Counted from the stretch's first letter, positions 27,199 to 36,935 are shown. The stretch: 64,000 bases of DNA from Alkaliphilus peptidifermentans DSM 18978 (GCF_900101495.1 NZ_FMUS01000018.1:37000-100999), one strand, 5' to 3'. A program made the numbers and translations. The notes: generated by a model not told the origin, from the letters alone.

Positions 27199-27225
27199 AA
27201 CATTCAACATTCAACATTCATTTTC
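27199..27225. repeat. Short heptad-repeat array
   Basis: Three to four tandem copies of CATTCAA occur in the gap between the fapR promoter and the rpmF terminator. The unit matches that in the arrays at 9004, 31045 and 40260. Apart from this, the promoter/operator and the rpmF terminator, the 26964-27335 gap holds nothing that I can identify. Confidence 0.7.
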
Positions 27226-27291
27226 TATAACTCTTCTTTAATTTCTCCATTTTTGTTTTAATAAAACCTATATGTAAAAAAACGAAAAAAA

Positions 27292-27319
27292 AAATAGTAA
27301 TGATCTCTCATTACTATTT
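27292..27319 (-). terminator. Terminator after rpmF
   Basis: A perfect twelve-base stem AAATAGTAATGA / TCATTACTATTT with a TCTC loop is followed on the minus strand by a T-rich run of about ten T residues. It lies 16 bases past the rpmF stop. Confidence 0.88.
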
Positions 27320-27335
27320 ATGTGATGCTTTGCTA

Positions 27336-27515
27336 TTATTTTGTTGCTACAACCTCTTTATTCTTATAGTAACCACATTCTCCGCAAACCCTATGAGGTA
27401 ATTTTGGCTCATGGCATTGTGGACATTTAACATATCCAACAGCAACATATTTTGAATTTGCAGCTCTTCTCATGTTTCTCTTAGATTTGCTAGTTTTACG
27501 CTTTGGTACTGCCAT
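27336..27515 (-). CDS. rpmF: 50S ribosomal protein L32
   Basis: A 59-residue L32 beginning [18 protein letters not shown] and containing two zinc-binding pairs, CPQC and CGEC (C-x2-C ... C-x2-C), so this is the zinc-containing form. It lies 22 bases after yceD in the conserved yceD-rpmF pair and is followed by a terminator. Confidence 0.97.
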   Translation of the reverse strand: MAVPKRKTSKSKRNMRRAANSKYVAVGYVKCPQCHEPKLPHRVCGECGYYKNKEVVATK

Positions 27516-27537
27516 ATTTTACACCTCCTTCAATTCT

Positions 27538-28074
27538 TTAAAGCAATTCCTTTAATTTAGCAAGTCGAGGATCAATAACTTTTTCTTCTTCATTCTTATC
27601 TAAATTACATCTGCACTGCTCTTCATTTAAATCTATACCACATTTGGCGCAAATCCCTTTACAGTCTCTGTCACAGAGGGTTTGAATAGGGATATTCATA
27701 AAGATATTATCCTTTATGATTTCTGCCAAATCAATGATATTATTATGATAAAGGATTATGTCCCCAGGATCTTCATCCTCTTCCTCTTCATAAAGCTCTT
27801 CGTTAACCAATTCTGCATTAACCTTAGAACTAAATTGATAAGTAAAGGGTTTAAGACACCTACTACAATTAACCTCCATTACGGTGTTAATATCACTAGT
27901 AAGGAATACCTTATCATTCATGATATAGAGCTTTCCTTTTACAGAAAAAGGATTTGGCAGTAAAATTTCATCACCATAGTAATTAATGGTATCAAGATTG
28001 AGTAAGAAATCCAAGTCTAGCTGACTTTTTTTCTCTCTTTTAAGAGCACCTAAATCAATGTTCACAATCTTCAC
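27538..28074 (-). CDS. yceD: YceD family protein (DUF177)
   Basis: A 178-residue DUF177 protein linked to 23S rRNA/50S biogenesis in bacteria and co-transcribed with rpmF almost universally. It has an internal CSRC motif (about 80) and a C-terminal Cys cluster, CDRDCKGICAKCGIDL then CRC, suggesting zinc binding. The acidic stretch EEDEDPGD is mid-protein. A near-consensus promoter lies 23 bases upstream. Molecular function in Firmicutes is not established. Confidence 0.92.
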   Translation of the reverse strand: MKIVNIDLGALKREKKSQLDLDFLLNLDTINYYGDEILLPNPFSVKGKLYIMNDKVFLTSDINTVMEVNCSRCLKPFTYQFSSKVNAELVNEELYEEEEDEDPGDIILYHNNIIDLAEIIKDNIFMNIPIQTLCDRDCKGICAKCGIDLNEEQCRCNLDKNEEEKVIDPRLAKLKELL

Positions 28075-28096
28075 CTCTTAACCATCGCTAAATTTG

Positions 28097-28125
28097 ATTA
28101 TACAAACGAACAAAAACTTTGTCAA
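28097..28125 (-). promoter_or_regulatory. Sigma-A promoter for yceD-rpmF
   Basis: Perfect consensus hexamers TTGACA (28120-28125) and TATAAT (28097-28102) are separated by 17 bases on the minus strand. This is the strongest promoter match in the window. Confidence 0.9.
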
Positions 28126-28185
28126 GTATTTTATCTTGATAGTGCTATAGAATCTAGTATTTACAAATTTAAATTGGTTCAAAAA

Positions 28186-28204
28186 AGGTAGGTGTAACCT
28201 ACCT
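28186..28204 (-). terminator. Terminator after ackA
   Basis: The inverted repeat AGGTAGGT-gta-ACCTACCT is followed on the minus strand by TTTTT. It lies about 10 bases beyond the ackA stop. Confidence 0.85.
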
Positions 28205-28213
28205 CTTAATTAT

Positions 28214-29404
28214 TTATATAAGAGCCTTTGTTTCTCTTGCAATCATTAATTCTTCGTTTGTTGGAATCAATAATACCTTTGTATTAGAATCATCAGTTGT
28301 AACAATAGTTTCTTTTCCTCGAACATTATTTTTATTATCATCAATTTTGATTCCTAGGAATTCTAAGCCTTCACAAACTGACTTACGTGTTTCTTTTGAG
28401 TTTTCACCTAGACCAGCTGTAAATACCACTGCATCAAGACCACCCATTTCAGCAGCATAAGCACCAATATACTTCTTAACACGCTTATTATATACTTCTA
28501 GAGCCATTACTGCCCTTTCATTTCCTTCATCAGCAGCTGTTTCGATATCTCTAAAATCACTGCTTACACCTGAAATACCTAATACTCCTGATTTTTTATT
28601 CATTAAATTATTTAATTCACCAGATGTTAGGCCTTCTTTTTCCATAAGGAAGGTTGTAATAGCAGGATCCATATCTCCACATCTTGTTCCCATAGCCAGT
28701 CCTTCCAGTGGAGTAAAGCCCATGCTGGTATCAATAGACTTTCCTCTATCAACAGCAGCAATACTTGCACCATTTCCAAGGTGACAGGTTACTATTTTTA
28801 ATTCTTCTAGAGGCTTTCCTAAAATGTCAGCTGCTCTCATAGCAACATATTTGTGTGAGGTTCCATGGAATCCATATCTTCTTATTTTATATTTATCATA
28901 TAATTCATACGGAAGAGCATATAAGTATGAAGATTTTGGCATTGTTTGATGGAAGGCTGTATCAAATACTCCCACCATTGGTACACTTGGAAGTATTTCT
29001 TCACATGCATAAATACCCATTAAGTTTGGAGGATTATGTAATGGTGCTAATTCTGAACACTCTTCTAATGTAGCTTTAACTTCCTCATTAATAATAACAG
29101 AGCCTGCAAATTTTTCGCCACCATGTACAACTCGGTGTCCTACTGCAGATATCTCCGTCATAGAATTGATAGCTCCATGGGTTTCATGTACCAAGCAGTC
29201 TAATACTATTTTGATTGCAGCCTTGTGGTTCTCCATTGTATCTTCAATGACAACCTTTTCCTTACCAGTTGCTTCATGCTTAACAAAACTACCTGCAATT
29301 CCTATTCTCTCTGCAATACCTTTAGCCAATACTTCTTCTGTATCCATATTTATAAGCTGGTACTTTAATGAAGAACTACCACAGTTTAAAACTAATACTT
29401 TCAT
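28214..29404 (-). CDS. ackA: Acetate kinase
   Basis: A 396-residue acetate kinase of the ASKHA superfamily, interconverting acetyl-phosphate plus ADP with acetate plus ATP. Motifs are [59 protein letters not shown] [12 protein letters not shown] and FTAGLGENS. It supports energy conservation by acetogenesis in a fermentative clostridium. No pta gene is adjacent in the window. It has its own promoter and terminator. Confidence 0.97.
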   Translation of the reverse strand: MKVLVLNCGSSSLKYQLINMDTEEVLAKGIAERIGIAGSFVKHEATGKEKVVIEDTMENHKAAIKIVLDCLVHETHGAINSMTEISAVGHRVVHGGEKFAGSVIINEEVKATLEECSELAPLHNPPNLMGIYACEEILPSVPMVGVFDTAFHQTMPKSSYLYALPYELYDKYKIRRYGFHGTSHKYVAMRAADILGKPLEELKIVTCHLGNGASIAAVDRGKSIDTSMGFTPLEGLAMGTRCGDMDPAITTFLMEKEGLTSGELNNLMNKKSGVLGISGVSSDFRDIETAADEGNERAVMALEVYNKRVKKYIGAYAAEMGGLDAVVFTAGLGENSKETRKSVCEGLEFLGIKIDDNKNNVRGKETIVTTDDSNTKVLLIPTNEELMIARETKALI

Positions 29405-29436
29405 TATTAAAACCTCCTAAACTTATATTGTATTTT

Positions 29437-29452
29437 TGACAAAAATTTGTCA
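29437..29452. promoter_or_regulatory. Palindrome in the ackA leader
   Basis: TGACAAA-aa-TTTGTCA has perfect seven-base arms around a two-base centre, 33 bases upstream of the ackA start and downstream of the proposed promoter. A two-base loop makes an RNA hairpin unlikely, so an operator for an unidentified regulator is a reasonable reading. Confidence 0.4.
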
Positions 29453-29474
29453 TAATGTAAACCTTAACATAACA

Positions 29475-29503
29475 ATCATAATAAATTTCCTTATATATTT
29501 CAA
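29475..29503 (-). promoter_or_regulatory. Candidate promoter for ackA
   Basis: Minus-strand TTGAAA (29498-29503) and TATGAT (29475-29480) are separated by 17 bases. Each hexamer departs from consensus at one or two positions. Confidence 0.6.
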
Positions 29504-29625
29504 GTCTTTTCAAGTTTTTTATGTATATAAATAAACATGTTTATTTTTTTTGCTTTGCTATAATTCCAGTAATTGTTTAAAATAAGTATATATACTTACT
29601 AGTATTCTTACTTGGGAGGATTTTT

Positions 29626-30885
29626 ATGAATGTTTTAGGATTAATAACTGAGTATAACCCTTTTCATAATGGTCATTTATATCATCTTAAGGAATCAATA
29701 AAAGAAACAAAAGCAACCCATACTGTTGCTGTAATGAGTGGAAACTTCCTACAACGGGGCGAACCAGCTTTAATACATAAGTGGGCTAGAGCTCAAATGG
29801 CTGTGGAGGCAGGAGTTGATCTAGTTATTGAACTTCCAACGGTTTATGCCTGTGCAACGGCTGAATTATTTGCATTTGGTTCAGTTAAGCTACTGGACAA
29901 ATTAGGAATAATTGACTCAATTTGCTTTGGAAGTGAAAATGGTAATATAGACCTATTAAAAGAAATCGCAGAAGTTTTAGTTGAATCACCCTCCAGCTTT
30001 GAAGCCCAATTAAAAAGCAAGCTTGATCTTGGCCTCTCATTTCCAGCAGCTCGTGGTAAAGCTCTGACTTATTATTTCAAAGAAAAAATGATTGACTCAC
30101 CTGAAGAAGCAAATAAATATTCAGGTTTAGTAGAATCTCCAAATAATATTTTATCTGTTGAATACTTAAAGGTTTTAAGGCAGTTGAAAAGCTCAATAAC
30201 ACCCCATACTATTCTTCGGAGAAAAGCAGATTATCATTCCACTAGTATAGCTTCAAGCATAACAAGTGCTACAGCAATACGAGAGTATCTCTATCTCAAT
30301 AACAATATCCAAGGTCTGACCCACACCCTCCCAGCAACCTCATATAATATTTTAGAGGATAGCTTTAAGGTGGATATAGGTCCTGTATTCAGTCGTGACT
30401 TTCAACAGGCTATTTTTACCTTAATAAGACAACGGGGTGCATCCTCACTGAAAAAAATATTTGATGTGGCTGAGGGTCTTGAAAATAGAATTTATCATTG
30501 CTCTCTGGTGAATGATTCTTTACATGACCTGTACGATTGTATTAAAAGTAAGCGATATCCTTATACTCGATTACAAAGAATTATGATGCATCTACTTCTG
30601 GGTATTGATAAGGATACCCTCAATAGCTTTAATGAGGCTGGAGGCCCCCAATACATTAGAATATTGGCCTTTAATGATAAAGGACGTCAGATTTTAAAGC
30701 TGTGTAAAGAAAATAGTACTTTACCAGTTATTAATAAAGTTCCTCAATTCAATGGAGATCCTCTGGCAGAAAAAATGCTTGATATCGACATTCGAGCAAC
30801 AAATATATATACACTGGGAATGAAAAAAAAAGACCTAGTAAAGCAACAGCTGGATTATGCCTTCAGTCCGATATATGTAAGATAA
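29626..30885 (+). CDS. tmcAL: tRNA(Met) cytidine acetate ligase
   Basis: A 419-residue nucleotidyltransferase-fold enzyme (formerly YlbM) that acetylates the wobble cytidine of elongator tRNA-Met using acetate and ATP. The N-terminal signature GLITEYNPFHNGH carries the HxGH-like site; VMSGNFLQRGEPA, WARAQMA and a mid-protein substrate region follow. Its use of free acetate makes the divergent ackA neighbour noteworthy. The start follows GGGAGGA. Confidence 0.95.
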   Translation: MNVLGLITEYNPFHNGHLYHLKESIKETKATHTVAVMSGNFLQRGEPALIHKWARAQMAVEAGVDLVIELPTVYACATAELFAFGSVKLLDKLGIIDSICFGSENGNIDLLKEIAEVLVESPSSFEAQLKSKLDLGLSFPAARGKALTYYFKEKMIDSPEEANKYSGLVESPNNILSVEYLKVLRQLKSSITPHTILRRKADYHSTSIASSITSATAIREYLYLNNNIQGLTHTLPATSYNILEDSFKVDIGPVFSRDFQQAIFTLIRQRGASSLKKIFDVAEGLENRIYHCSLVNDSLHDLYDCIKSKRYPYTRLQRIMMHLLLGIDKDTLNSFNEAGGPQYIRILAFNDKGRQILKLCKENSTLPVINKVPQFNGDPLAEKMLDIDIRATNIYTLGMKKKDLVKQQLDYAFSPIYVR

Positions 30886-30892
30886 TAGTGAA

Positions 30893-31080
30893 GAATTAAG
30901 AATTAAGAGTTGAGAGTTAAGAGTTTAGAATTAAGAGTTAAAAGTTGAGAGTTGAAATTGCAAATTGAGAATTGAAAATTGAAAATGGAAAATTGTGAGT
31001 TAAAGAATATAAATAATTACAGAGAAATTTTCTGGCAAATTTTAACACTAATTCAACATTCAACATTCATTCATTATTCA
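30893..31080. repeat. Heptad-repeat array downstream of tmcAL
   Basis: Beginning 8 bases after the tmcAL stop, about 16 consecutive 7-bp units of the type GAATTAA, GAGTTGA, AAATTGA run to about 31010. After a 30-base gap the opposite-strand type ATTCAAC / ATTCATT runs to about 31080. It has no coding potential. The units match those of the other arrays in the window. Confidence 0.75.
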
Positions 31081-31115
31081 TTACTAATTGCTTTTAAGTA
31101 AAGGAGTTGTTTAAA

Positions 31116-31316
31116 TTGTTTTTTCAGCTGAAGAATAGAAATAAAAAAATTAAAGAACTGCGAAAGGATCGTAGCCTTACTGCCAAAGAGCTGGCAAACT
31201 TATCAGGTATAGACACAACAGAAATTTTAAAATTAGATAATCAAAAGCTTAAAGAGATTACTGAGTCAGAAAAATCTAAGCTACTTCCCATCTTACGTGG
31301 AGATTATTTAGATTGA
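31116..31316 (+). CDS. Small helix-turn-helix-like protein of unknown function
   Basis: A 66-residue basic/acidic protein with a likely XRE-type helix-turn-helix (KELRKDRSLTAKELANLSGI then DTTEILKLDN). I prefer the TTG at 31116, preceded by AAAGGAG; another TTG at 31107 overlaps that ribosome site. It could be a small regulator, but no partner is evident. It sits between tmcAL and ylbJ, genes that flank different neighbours in B. subtilis, so it is lineage-specific. Confidence 0.6.
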   Translation: MFFQLKNRNKKIKELRKDRSLTAKELANLSGIDTTEILKLDNQKLKEITESEKSKLLPILRGDYLD

Positions 31317-31356
31317 TTTGTTAATTTCTTCTTGTTTATTGTCGATACATTAAGAG

Positions 31357-31674
31357 ATGTTCAAAATATTTATTTTAGGAGTGATCGCTATCTTTTGGAT
31401 TGATTTCAGCTACTTATTCTTCTTGTTATTTATATCCACATTGGTATTACAAGTCCCTATTACACTTGTTTTAATATACAGTACTGGTAACTGGAAGGCA
31501 GGTTATTACTCAGGATTAATAGTTTTTCTTTTTCTACTGGCAATTCTTGGATCAGGTGCTTTTGGAATATTATTTCTTTATGTTTCGGCAAGCTATATTG
31601 TAATCTATCCAGTAGTCAATTATTTTAAGAAACGACAAGAAAAAAAAGATATTGAAGATAATAAGGTTAGTTGA
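31357..31674 (+). CDS. Small membrane protein of unknown function
   Basis: A 105-residue protein dominated by three hydrophobic segments (about 5-38, 50-75 and 75-92) and a basic/acidic tail, KKRQEKKDIEDNKVS. I do not recognise a family. The ATG at 31357 lacks a clear ribosome site (only AAGAG upstream), so the start is uncertain. It is 40 bases after the helix-turn-helix gene and upstream of the sporulation gene ylbJ. Confidence 0.5.
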   Translation: MFKIFILGVIAIFWIDFSYLFFLLFISTLVLQVPITLVLIYSTGNWKAGYYSGLIVFLFLLAILGSGAFGILFLYVSASYIVIYPVVNYFKKRQEKKDIEDNKVS

Positions 31675-31703
31675 TGAAAGAGATTTTTACACTATGAATA
31701 TAT

Positions 31704-31786
31704 AAAGACTCCCTCCAATATATATATGATAAAGGAATAGACCAGCTTAGCTTTTTATCAAATCTATATTCACTGGGGGAGTTTTT
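31704..31786 (+). terminator. Terminator-like hairpin containing the ylbJ Shine-Dalgarno
   Basis: AAAGACTCCC (31704-31713) is complementary to GGGAGTTTTT (31777-31786), with a nested GATAAA / TTTATC stem inside. The 3' arm includes the GGGGGAG ribosome site of ylbJ and runs into seven T residues before its ATG at 31789. It may terminate read-through from the upstream small genes or hide the ylbJ ribosome site. Confidence 0.55.
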
Positions 31787-31788
31787 TT

Positions 31789-33096
31789 ATGCTGTCTTTT
31801 TTTATTGTAGCCTTTTGCCTTGCTATATGTATTATACTTTTATGTTCTGAAATCTTCAGGCAAAGACTAATAAGTTTTATAACCAACTATTTAATTGTTC
31901 TTATTATATTCCTGCTGGTGATTGCCATTATAATTTATCCTGATGAGTCCGTTAATGCGGCCTATATAGGCTTAATGACTTGGTTTTCAATAGTACTGCC
32001 AGCCCTCTTGCCCTTCTTCATTGGGTCTGAGCTCCTTATAGGTCTTGGAGTAGTAAAATTCATCGGGATTCTTCTAGAACCAATTATGCGACCCCTATTT
32101 AACGTCCCAGGAGAAGGCTCCTTTGCATTTGCCATGAGTATTACCTCTGGGTATCCTGTAGGGGCAAAAATTGTAACAAAGCTACGTAGCGACAATGTCC
32201 TTACTCCATACGAAGCGCAAAGATTAGTATCCTTTTGTAGCACCTCTGGTCCTTTGTTTATTATGGGAGCAGTTGGTGTAGGAATGTTTCAATCTTCAGA
32301 AATAGGAATTTTTTTAGCTATATGTCATTACCTAGGAGCTATTACTGTTGGTTTATTATTTAGCTTTTATAAGAAATCTAAAAAAGCTAGACCTAAGATG
32401 GGCATACAAAAGAATTATTTGTTGTCTGCCCTTCGCCAACTGGCTAAAAGCAGAAGAGAAAGCCCCTCCTTTGGTATTTTGCTAGGAAGAGCTGTAAAGG
32501 AATCTATCAATACTATGCTGATGGTAGGGGGCTTTATTATACTATTTTCTGTCATAATTAATATTTTTGATGTGATAGGCCTTATAGACTTTTTTACAGG
32601 AGTATTGCTTTTTATACTAAAGCCCTTTAACCTCAATCATTCACTTATAAAGGGTTTAATAACCAGTATATTTGAGATTACTATTGGTTGCAAAATGGTG
32701 GCAGAGGCCAGCTCAAGCTTACTGGTATCAAAAATAGCCGTAGCTGCCTTTGCAATTGCTTGGAGTGGGTTTTCTATACATGCACAGGCCATTAGTATTA
32801 TAAGTACCTCCGACATACGAGTGGGTTTATATATTTTTTCTAAATTATTACATGGTGCTTTATCATCTATGTTTGTTTTTGTTCTATATCCAATTTTTTC
32901 TAGCTTGTTTCAGTTATCTAAACCTGTATTTTTCAACAGCGTTGATTACATATTACATCAAAGAATTTTAGATAACCTGAAGCTTTCTGTAGAGCTTTTT
33001 ATTGGTATAGTACTCTTCATGTTATTTATTTCTTTATTTGCATCTTTTATTCAATTCATAATTGGTTTCTTTAAAAGAAAAGGACGAAGGTTTTAA
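31789..33096 (+). CDS. ylbJ: Sporulation integral membrane protein YlbJ
   Basis: A 435-residue polytopic membrane protein. The Gate-like segments are clear, for example MTWFSIVLPALLPFFIGSEL, a conserved SGYPVGAKIV stretch, and a C-terminal half repeating the transporter-like fold. In B. subtilis ylbJ is expressed in the mother cell under sigma-E and is needed for a normal spore envelope; no transported substrate is known. Its last bases overlap the convergent coiled-coil gene by 4. Its presence indicates a sporulating organism. Confidence 0.92.
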   Translation: MLSFFIVAFCLAICIILLCSEIFRQRLISFITNYLIVLIIFLLVIAIIIYPDESVNAAYIGLMTWFSIVLPALLPFFIGSELLIGLGVVKFIGILLEPIMRPLFNVPGEGSFAFAMSITSGYPVGAKIVTKLRSDNVLTPYEAQRLVSFCSTSGPLFIMGAVGVGMFQSSEIGIFLAICHYLGAITVGLLFSFYKKSKKARPKMGIQKNYLLSALRQLAKSRRESPSFGILLGRAVKESINTMLMVGGFIILFSVIINIFDVIGLIDFFTGVLLFILKPFNLNHSLIKGLITSIFEITIGCKMVAEASSSLLVSKIAVAAFAIAWSGFSIHAQAISIISTSDIRVGLYIFSKLLHGALSSMFVFVLYPIFSSLFQLSKPVFFNSVDYILHQRILDNLKLSVELFIGIVLFMLFISLFASFIQFIIGFFKRKGRRF

Positions 33097-33548
33097 CCCT
33101 TCATCCCTTTTATTTCATTACGGTTTTCTTTTACTGTTTCAATAATTTCAATTAATTTATCCTCTGTTAAACCCAAAAGCTCATCAACATATTCTCTTGC
33201 ACCAATCCTCATCTCTTTTGCATTGTTTTGTGCTTGAGCGATTATTTCCTCTGCTTGTTTTTGAGCACGTTTTGTTATTTCATCTTCCTCTATTAATTCT
33301 CTTATATGCTTGTTTGCCTCTTCAAGAATCATATCAGCCTCCTGTTGAGCCTCAACTAAAATACGCTGACGTTCTTCCTTTATCCACTGAGCTTGTTTTA
33401 TTTCATCAGGTAAATGTATTCTAACTTCTTTAATTATTTCTAGTGCATCATTACGATCCACCATAACCTTATTGGCAAAAGGTATGGAAGAACCACTTTC
33501 AATTATATCCTCCAACTCTTCTAACAGCTTAAGTACACTCACATTCAT
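33093..33548 (-). CDS. Coiled-coil protein, ATPase-subunit-like
   Basis: A 151-residue, Glu/Lys/Ala-rich protein with a long predicted coiled coil (about 50-125: ILVEAQQEADMILEEANKH and similar heptads). Clostridial genomes often annotate this coaD neighbour simply as ATPase because of similarity to ATP synthase b-type stalks; it also resembles DivIVA-like coiled coils. No enzymatic motif is visible. It is 18 bases downstream of coaD and convergent with ylbJ. Function unknown. Confidence 0.8.
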   Translation of the reverse strand: MNVSVLKLLEELEDIIESGSSIPFANKVMVDRNDALEIIKEVRIHLPDEIKQAQWIKEERQRILVEAQQEADMILEEANKHIRELIEEDEITKRAQKQAEEIIAQAQNNAKEMRIGAREYVDELLGLTEDKLIEIIETVKENRNEIKGMKG

Positions 33549-33566
33549 CCCCCTTACTCTGTTGCA

Positions 33567-34040
33567 TTATAGCTTTTTAAATATTGCTTTTATTATTGGT
33601 TGAGGCACTAGCCCCTCAATACAGCCTCCAAAACGTGCTACTTCCTTCACTAGGCTAGAGCTTAGATATGAAAACTTACTGCTGGTCATAAGGAAAATTG
33701 TTTCTACATCTGGGCAAAGCTTTCTATTCATTAAAGCCATTTGAAATTCATATTCAAAATCAGAAACTGCCCTAAGTCCTTTAATTATAACACTGGCATC
33801 GATTTGTCCAGCATACTCAATCAACAGCCCCGAAAAGCTATCTACTTCTACATTATCGTAGGGTTTAATTACTTCCTTAATTAATGCTACTCTTTCTTCT
33901 AAAGTAAACATCGGATTTTTACTAGGATTATCTAATACTCCTACAATAACCTTATCACAAATTCTAGAAGCTCTATCAATTATATCAAGGTGTCCATTTG
34001 TTATTGGATCAAAGCTTCCAGGGTAAATTCCTATTTTCAT
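33567..34040 (-). CDS. coaD: Phosphopantetheine adenylyltransferase
   Basis: A 157-residue nucleotidyltransferase that performs the penultimate step of coenzyme A synthesis. The [14 protein letters not shown] motif (His17 in the T/HxGH site), [14 protein letters not shown] and [17 protein letters not shown] are diagnostic. It abuts rsmD with no gap, the usual rsmD-coaD pair. CoA made here feeds the PlsX/Fab pathway encoded nearby. Confidence 0.97.
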   Translation of the reverse strand: MKIGIYPGSFDPITNGHLDIIDRASRICDKVIVGVLDNPSKNPMFTLEERVALIKEVIKPYDNVEVDSFSGLLIEYAGQIDASVIIKGLRAVSDFEYEFQMALMNRKLCPDVETIFLMTSSKFSYLSSSLVKEVARFGGCIEGLVPQPIIKAIFKKL

Positions 34041-34601
34041 TTATGCTTCCTCCCTTAGGCGATAAAAAGAAACACAGGTATTTCCAAATTTTTTACTACG
34101 ATATTGAACTAATTCACTAACTACTTCTGGAGGAGGGTCATCTTTATCATGTTCAACAACTATAATCCCTTCTTTTTTCAAAAGACCATTAGTTGAAATG
34201 GCCTCAAGTGTTGGTATAATCAGGTCTTTACCATAGGGTGGATCCATAAAAATCAAATCAGCCCTTACTTTTATCTGTGTTAACTTTATTATAGCACTTA
34301 CTGCATCAGATTTAATAACTTCTGCAAATTCTGTCTGTCTTGTTTTTAATAAATTTTCTTCTATTACATTTATACTTTGGGGGCTTTGATCAACTAAATA
34401 TGCTTTTTCTGCCCCTCGCGATAGCGCTTCTATACCTAAATTACCAGTTCCTGAAAACAAGTCTATAACAATACTGTCTATTACAGTAGCTTGAAGAACA
34501 TTAAAAATTGATTCCTTCACACGGTCCGAAGTAGGTCTAATATCAATACCTTTAGGGGGCATAAGGCGGTGACCTTTTGCTTTACCTGCAATAATACGCA
34601 T
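34041..34601 (-). CDS. rsmD: 16S rRNA (guanine966-N2)-methyltransferase
   Basis: A 186-residue SAM-dependent methyltransferase. I start at 34601 (MRIIAGKAKGHRL), preceded by GGGGAGG; the frame extends upstream to 34664 without support. The SAM-binding VIDLFSGTGNLGIEALSRGA and the catalytic FMDPPYGKD are clear. It methylates G966 of 16S rRNA. It is followed directly by coaD. Confidence 0.96.
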   Translation of the reverse strand: MRIIAGKAKGHRLMPPKGIDIRPTSDRVKESIFNVLQATVIDSIVIDLFSGTGNLGIEALSRGAEKAYLVDQSPQSINVIEENLLKTRQTEFAEVIKSDAVSAIIKLTQIKVRADLIFMDPPYGKDLIIPTLEAISTNGLLKKEGIIVVEHDKDDPPPEVVSELVQYRSKKFGNTCVSFYRLREEA

Positions 34602-34807
34602 ATCATTCCTCCCCATTGTTTGGTAATTCACTATTATTATAACATTGAATATCAAAGTTAACAAAATATTTTTATTATGTAGCTATATTTATAGCCTTTC
34701 TACCTATTAAAAATTTATACCCTTATTATTACTGGGTTAATTTTTTGTTATTATTAATATCTATTCTTTACTTAATATGAAAAAATGTGATTTGCAGGTT
34801 GCTTTCT

Positions 34808-36874
34808 CTAACTAAAGCCCGACTCTTCGTAGAAATGCCTATACTTATCTTCTAGAGCCTTCTTTAATGAAGGATACCTCTCCAGCTTAAGATCGGGATC
34901 TTCCTTAATTAAAGCAGCTACCTGTTTTTCAGCCACCTTCAAAATTTTAACATGCTTAAATATATCGGCAATTTTTAATTCCGGTAGTCCATGCTGTCTT
35001 ATACCAAAAAACTCACCTGGACCTCTAAGGGCTAAATCCTTTTCAGAAATAATAAAGCCATTATTGGTTTCCACCATAATCTTCATTCTTTCTCTTGCAA
35101 TTTCACTTCTACCCTCATGAGCCAATATACAATAGGATTGATGGGATCCTCTTCCTACCCTTCCCCTCAGCTGATGAAGCTGGGCCAAGCCAAAGCGTTC
35201 TGCATTCTCTATTAACATTATTGTAGCATTTGGAACATTTACCCCTACTTCAATAACAGTTGTAGAGACTAAAATATGTACTTCACCCTTTTTAAAGGAG
35301 GTCATAATTCTTTCCTTTTCCTGAGGCTTCATTTTGCCATGGAGTAATTCAACTCTATAATCCGAAAAAATAGTATTAGATAATTCTTCTGCAATCTCTG
35401 TTGCAGACCGAGCTTCAATTACTTCTGATTCTTCAACTAGAGGACAAACTACATATGCTTGCCGTCCCTCAACCAGCTGTTTTCTTACAAATGCATATGC
35501 TTTCTCCTTACTATCACCTTTTATTTCTACTGTTTTAATTTCCTTCCTGCCTGGTGGCATCTCATCTATTATTGATATATCTAAGTCTCCATATAAAATA
35601 AGAGCTAGTGTTCGTGGTATAGGCGTAGCAGTCATAACTAATAGATGTGGATTAATTCCTTTGTTAACTAATGCAGCCCTCTGCCTAACGCCAAATCGAT
35701 GTTGTTCGTCAGTTATGGCTAATGCTAACTGTTTAAAGTCTACACCATCTTGTATTATTGCGTGGGTACCTACTACAATGTCTATATTACCTTCAGCTAT
35801 ATCCTTTAAAAGAGCTGTCTTTTTACTCTTGGATAAGCTACCAACCAGAAAACCAATTCTTACACCATGAGGTTGGAGGATTTCTTGTAAAGATTGATAA
35901 TGCTGCTCTGCAAGAATTTCAGTAGGCGCCATCATGACCCCTTGAAATCCGTTTAGGACACATCTATATAATGCTAAAATAGCAATTATTGTCTTACCAG
36001 ACCCAACATCTCCCTGAACAAGTCTATTCATTGGAGTTGCCTTTTGTAGATCCTCTAGTATTTCTTCCAGAGTTCTTTTTTGAGCCGATGTCAACTGGAA
36101 GGGTAAATTATTCATTAAGTCTAAAAAAGCATTACATTGCTTTAGTGCTATACCATTTTTCTCCCTAGCTATACTTTTTTTAATACTTGCTAGTCCCAGC
36201 TGCAATAGAAAAAACTCATCAAAAACAAGTCGATATTTTGAAATCTTAAGCTGCTTTTCGTTTTCTGGAAAATGGATATGCTTCAATGCATAGCTCAAGC
36301 TACAAAGTCGATTTTTTACTCTTATATCCTCTGGAATATAATCTTCAATATTATTACTGGCTAGTTGTAATATATACTTCTGCAATGAGACAATTAAGTT
36401 TTGCTTTAAGCCCTCTGTAGTAGGGTATATAGGTACTATTTTATCCATCTTAATATCGTCATTAGATTCCAACAGGGTATATACTGGATTTACCATTTCA
36501 AAGCCATGTAGCCCTCGTTTTACTTCTCCATTTACGATTAAAGAAATACCTGATTCTAATTGATTCTTTAAATAGGGCATATTAAAAAAGGTAATAAATA
36601 TCCTACCTGTTTCATCTTTAAAGGCAAATTGTATAACAGATAATCTCCTTCGATTCTTCAATAACCTACCTTGTCCTACTATTTGACCTACAATTGAAAC
36701 CTTATCTCCAACAGCAAGCTGATTAATTTTTTTTATTTTTCTTCTATCATCATAATCTCGTGGAAAATGATATAACATATCAAAGGGAGTTTTTATATTT
36801 AGCTTAGTAAATTTTTCTGCTGTTTTTGGTCCTACACCCTTTAAAAACTGTATGTTCCCTTTCATCACATCCAT
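34808..36874 (-). CDS. recG: ATP-dependent DNA helicase RecG
   Basis: A 688-residue branch-migration helicase. It has the N-terminal [13 protein letters not shown], an OB-fold wedge domain (about 50-150), the helicase core with [24 protein letters not shown] (DEQH box) and [12 protein letters not shown], then [11 protein letters not shown] and QLRGRVGRG in the second RecA lobe. It remodels stalled forks and Holliday junctions. It is preceded by fakA, as in B. subtilis, but a terminator lies between them. Confidence 0.97.
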   Translation of the reverse strand: MDVMKGNIQFLKGVGPKTAEKFTKLNIKTPFDMLYHFPRDYDDRRKIKKINQLAVGDKVSIVGQIVGQGRLLKNRRRLSVIQFAFKDETGRIFITFFNMPYLKNQLESGISLIVNGEVKRGLHGFEMVNPVYTLLESNDDIKMDKIVPIYPTTEGLKQNLIVSLQKYILQLASNNIEDYIPEDIRVKNRLCSLSYALKHIHFPENEKQLKISKYRLVFDEFFLLQLGLASIKKSIAREKNGIALKQCNAFLDLMNNLPFQLTSAQKRTLEEILEDLQKATPMNRLVQGDVGSGKTIIAILALYRCVLNGFQGVMMAPTEILAEQHYQSLQEILQPHGVRIGFLVGSLSKSKKTALLKDIAEGNIDIVVGTHAIIQDGVDFKQLALAITDEQHRFGVRQRAALVNKGINPHLLVMTATPIPRTLALILYGDLDISIIDEMPPGRKEIKTVEIKGDSKEKAYAFVRKQLVEGRQAYVVCPLVEESEVIEARSATEIAEELSNTIFSDYRVELLHGKMKPQEKERIMTSFKKGEVHILVSTTVIEVGVNVPNATIMLIENAERFGLAQLHQLRGRVGRGSHQSYCILAHEGRSEIARERMKIMVETNNGFIISEKDLALRGPGEFFGIRQHGLPELKIADIFKHVKILKVAEKQVAALIKEDPDLKLERYPSLKKALEDKYRHFYEESGFS

Positions 36875-36935
36875 TTAATCACCTCGACAATTGGTAAAAT
36901 AAATAATTAAAGTATTTCAGTTAGTCCATAGTAAA

